Below, piece by piece: positions 50,345 to 52,566 of a stretch of 52,566 nucleotides of DNA (positions within the stretch are counted from its first letter, which is position 1; the number at the start of each line of letters is the position of its first letter). A program made the translations under genes and the position numbers. The notes beneath the pieces are model-generated. The model was not told the DNA's origin and ran no database searches. It saw only the letters and a list, made by a program, of their open reading frames with translations. Origin of the DNA: JBAVVD01 sp049697115. GTDB lineage: Bacteria; Acidobacteriota; Aminicenantia; Aminicenantales; UBA4085. The stretch spans positions 1 through 52,566 of the forward strand of contig JBAVVD010000024.1 in assembly GCA_049697115.1 (NCBI GenBank). Direction: 5' to 3'.

Positions 50345-52006
50345 ATGCCCGTCCGAACTTCCTTAAAAGACCGTCTTTTATCCCGGCCATTCCTGTGCGT
50401 CCTGGTCATCTTTATCCTGGCCGCCGCCCTGAGGACCGTATTGCTTGTCCACTATCGAATGATCGACACGGACAGCGCCTATTATGGAAATATCGCCCGT
50501 CTTTTTGCATCGGGGCACTGGGTCAAGGCCTGCGACCCCTATTGGCCGCCCCTCTACCCGTTTCTGGCCAGCCTGCCTTACGAGTCCGGCCTTTCTCTGG
50601 AAGCCGCGGGAATCATCATCTCCCTTCTCGCCTCTTCCGGTTGCGTCATTGTTTGCTTCCTTCTTGCCCGGATCGTCGCCAGCACCAGCGCAGGTTTTCT
50701 GGCGGCAGGGCTGGCGGCCATTCATCCGCGGCTGATTGGCATTTCCCAGAGCTTCCTCACAGAGCCCCTGTATGCCTTTTTTATCTGCGGCGGCCTCGCC
50801 CTATTCGGCCTGGCATTTAAATCTGCAGAGCACCGCTCCTTCCTGAAAAACAGCCTGCTTTTTTTCGCTTCAGGAGTGCTCCTTGCCCTGTCTTTTCTCA
50901 CCCGCCATGAAGGGGCTTTATATTTTCTTTTACTTTTGATATTCAGCATTGCCGGGTTGCTCCTTAAGCCCGTCTTCTCAAAAATGGCACCTCTGAAATC
51001 CCGCCCGAAGAACCGGCATGCTCTTCTTCCTCTTTTTTTGCTCGCCGGATTTGTGTCCGTTTCTCTGGTCTATATCTATCAAGTGACAAGGCTCGAAGGA
51101 CGGTTGACCCTGGGTGAAAAAGCCGAGGCCAATTTTTACATTGCCTATAAGAGCGAATACGAGAAGGCGGGAATCTCCGTGGAACACTCCGATTACGATT
51201 CCATCACCGGACCGGAACATCCCCGCAGGCCCGGCAATTACCGTGTGTTTGAATTCATCCGGAAACGCCCTGAAAAAATCATCCGGCAGACCCTGCGCAA
51301 CCTGCCGAAAGCCCTCCTGGATAAAATCCCCAGTCTGATGACCTGGCCTTTTATAGCCCTCAGCCTGGTCGGGCTCATTTTCCGCCGGAGAATCCGGCGC
51401 GTCCCTTTCGAGAAACTTCTTGTTCTCTGGATTCTGGTCGCTGTCTTTATTTACTCTCCTCTATTTTTATTCCGGCGTTTTTTCATCGCCACTGTCCCCG
51501 TCTTTCTGGTCTGGGGAGCTGTGGGGCTTGAAGAACTGCGTCATCGTATGAAGCGCAGGCTCTTTCTGATTCTTCTCAGCCTCTGGAGCGTCTTTTCTGT
51601 GCTGTCAGCCAACTTTTCTCTCTCCTCCCAATCATGGCCGATTCTCTATAAAGAAGCCGGACTGTGGCTGAAAGCCCAGGGGATAAAACCGCTTGTCCTC
51701 GCCGGAAGGAAACCGGAGACAAGCTTTTACGCAGAGGCTGAATTCCGCCCTCTGAAAGGGCAGGCCGTAGAGGAGCTGAAGAATTTTTTTATCCAAGAAA
51801 GCGCAACTCATCTGATTGTAGAAGATTATATCCTTCCTTCCAGCCATCCCGGACTCGTGGATCTTCTCGATCCCGCGAAGGCTCCGGTGTGGCTGAACCC
51901 GATCCACTCGGCCGCACGGGACGGCCATCGATTGATCATTTATGAATATTCTCCGGACCGGACATTATCCGAAAACTCGCCGCAAAAGTGGAGGGGAAAC
52001 CATTGA
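50345..52006 (+). CDS. GT39-type (PMT/ArnT-like) membrane glycosyltransferase
   Basis: A 553-residue polytopic protein with about 11-12 hydrophobic helices. The first lumenal loop contains 'HYRMIDTDSAYYGNIARLF', the Asp-containing site typical of dolichol/undecaprenyl-phosphate-sugar transferases, followed by 'YWPPLYPFLASLPYESG'. The C-terminal 120 residues after about 430 are soluble and periplasmic ('LILYKEAGLWLKAQGIKPLV' region). It should move a sugar from a polyprenyl carrier to lipid or protein at the outer face of the inner membrane. ATG 50345 follows GGAG at 50337-50340; an in-frame GTG/ATG upstream overlaps the probable leader. The stop overlaps the phosphatase start, suggesting an operon. 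Confidence 0.82.
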   Translation: MPVRTSLKDRLLSRPFLCVLVIFILAAALRTVLLVHYRMIDTDSAYYGNIARLFASGHWVKACDPYWPPLYPFLASLPYESGLSLEAAGIIISLLASSGCVIVCFLLARIVASTSAGFLAAGLAAIHPRLIGISQSFLTEPLYAFFICGGLALFGLAFKSAEHRSFLKNSLLFFASGVLLALSFLTRHEGALYFLLLLIFSIAGLLLKPVFSKMAPLKSRPKNRHALLPLFLLAGFVSVSLVYIYQVTRLEGRLTLGEKAEANFYIAYKSEYEKAGISVEHSDYDSITGPEHPRRPGNYRVFEFIRKRPEKIIRQTLRNLPKALLDKIPSLMTWPFIALSLVGLIFRRRIRRVPFEKLLVLWILVAVFIYSPLFLFRRFFIATVPVFLVWGAVGLEELRHRMKRRLFLILLSLWSVFSVLSANFSLSSQSWPILYKEAGLWLKAQGIKPLVLAGRKPETSFYAEAEFRPLKGQAVEELKNFFIQESATHLIVEDYILPSSHPGLVDLLDPAKAPVWLNPIHSAARDGHRLIIYEYSPDRTLSENSPQKWRGNH

Positions 52007-52440
52007 AAGACGCTCTCAGGCTCCTTTTTGTCTGTTACGGAAATATCTGCCGGAGTCCAATGGCTGCGGGGATTGCCGAATCCCTGCTCGCAAACGCAGT
52101 GATTATCGACAGTGCGGGGACAAATCCTAAAGGAAACAGCCCCACTGAAGAAGCCGTCCAGGTGATGAAAAATCTCTACCATGTCGATATCTCTTCCCAC
52201 ACGCCGAAGCCTGTTTCAGAGGCGAACCCCCTCCAGTTTGACTTCATCATAGCCATGGATTCCTCTGTCTATGCGCAGCTCAAGGCAAAAATGCAGATCC
52301 CTGAGGAAAAACTTTACGGCTGGGATATCGAAGACCCCCTGGGGCTGGGGATTAAAGCTTATGAGGCGACCGCGAAAAAGATCCAGAAGCGTCTGGAACA
52401 GTTTCTCATCAACCGGGAAATCGAGAGAAAATTCGACTGA
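52003..52440 (+). CDS. Low-molecular-weight protein-tyrosine phosphatase
   Basis: A 145-residue phosphatase. The CX5R loop 'VCYGNICRSPMA' (Cys11, Arg17 from the TTG start) sits at the N-terminus as usual, and the general acid region is 'YGWDIEDPLG' near residue 105. 'FDFIIAMDSSVYAQL' is the usual central strand/helix. Bacterial members often regulate exopolysaccharide or O-antigen synthesis through tyrosine kinases, which fits with the glycosyltransferase encoded upstream. I chose TTG 52003 because GGAGGGG lies 7 bp before it and it overlaps the upstream stop (TTGA); the GTG at 51988 would place the ribosome site inside the gene. Confidence 0.85.
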   Translation: MKDALRLLFVCYGNICRSPMAAGIAESLLANAVIIDSAGTNPKGNSPTEEAVQVMKNLYHVDISSHTPKPVSEANPLQFDFIIAMDSSVYAQLKAKMQIPEEKLYGWDIEDPLGLGIKAYEATAKKIQKRLEQFLINREIERKFD

Positions 52441-52566
52441 CCTCGATAGTATTTCTGTGATGGAGGCGATCGTCGAGGGAGGGTGGCACGGCGGAGGGCT
52501 CCCCGCCCGCCCGGAGCCTCACGGCCCTTCGATCATTCCTTATTTGGCATTCTCCGGGAGCGGAGG

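Noticed and set aside
1..52566. CRISPR arrays, rRNA, tRNA, phage structural genes and classical riboswitches
   Set aside because: Looked for on both strands; no regularly spaced repeats, rRNA blocks or convincing folds were seen.

Overview
The window reads as chromosomal DNA of a Gram-negative anaerobe. It has secreted M20, M28/M19, S9 and DPP-IV peptidases, an outer-membrane barrel, a TolC/RND efflux system, a very large propeller hybrid sensor kinase and an hgcAB mercury-methylation locus. This mixture, roughly 50% GC with strong Shine-Dalgarno sites, fits Candidatus Aminicenantes or a related Acidobacteriota-like lineage. That assignment is inference from gene content; no rRNA or other marker gene is present.

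Layout. 1-2330 is a decaying region: a DDE transposase with short inverted repeats, a small AT-rich element flanked by the same repeats, a 5'-truncated isochorismatase-type hydrolase and a flavodoxin remnant. 2285-5992 holds a secreted parvulin-type isomerase, a STAS-domain protein and an ADP/ATP-carrier-like membrane protein with a HEAT-repeat tail. 6112-8429 holds a membrane protein and a glycosyltransferase-type membrane protein broken by frameshifts. 8549-10011 is a complete insertion sequence with long two-module inverted repeats, followed by a HigBA-type toxin-antitoxin pair. 10892-13636 carries two secreted hydrolases.

13838-23516 is a copper/silver resistance operon in one direction: CsoR-type repressor behind a promoter/operator, CopA ATPase with YHS and two HMA domains, cupredoxin, and CusC-, CusB- and CusA-like efflux subunits. 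23927-25562 (minus strand) is an hgc operon: an AbrB-like HgcAB-associated protein, HgcA and HgcB, with a near-consensus promoter and two perfect 18-bp tandem repeats in the leader. A multi-cluster ferredoxin-like protein lies upstream.

27096-34694 holds a DUF2089/SHOCT-like regulatory pair, an aminotransferase class IV-like protein, an unknown exported protein, an M28-M19 double peptidase and a repeat lipoprotein. 34872-37006 is a two-gene unit, translationally coupled, of a 252-residue unrecognised protein and a cytoplasmic subtilisin-like protease with a TPR-like tail. This looks like a protease-activated effector module, and a distant gasdermin relationship is possible but unproven. 37242-52440 holds a DPP-IV peptidase, the 1981-residue hybrid kinase, a sodium/solute symporter with its small accessory subunit, an aromatic-amino-acid-type decarboxylase, a Trp/Tyr-rich outer-membrane barrel, a GT39-type glycosyltransferase and a low-molecular-weight tyrosine phosphatase.

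Main points for follow-up: the hgc operon with its variant cap-helix residue and promoter repeats, the 252-residue protein plus subtilase pair, the M28-M19 fusion, and the STAS/carrier-HEAT unit.
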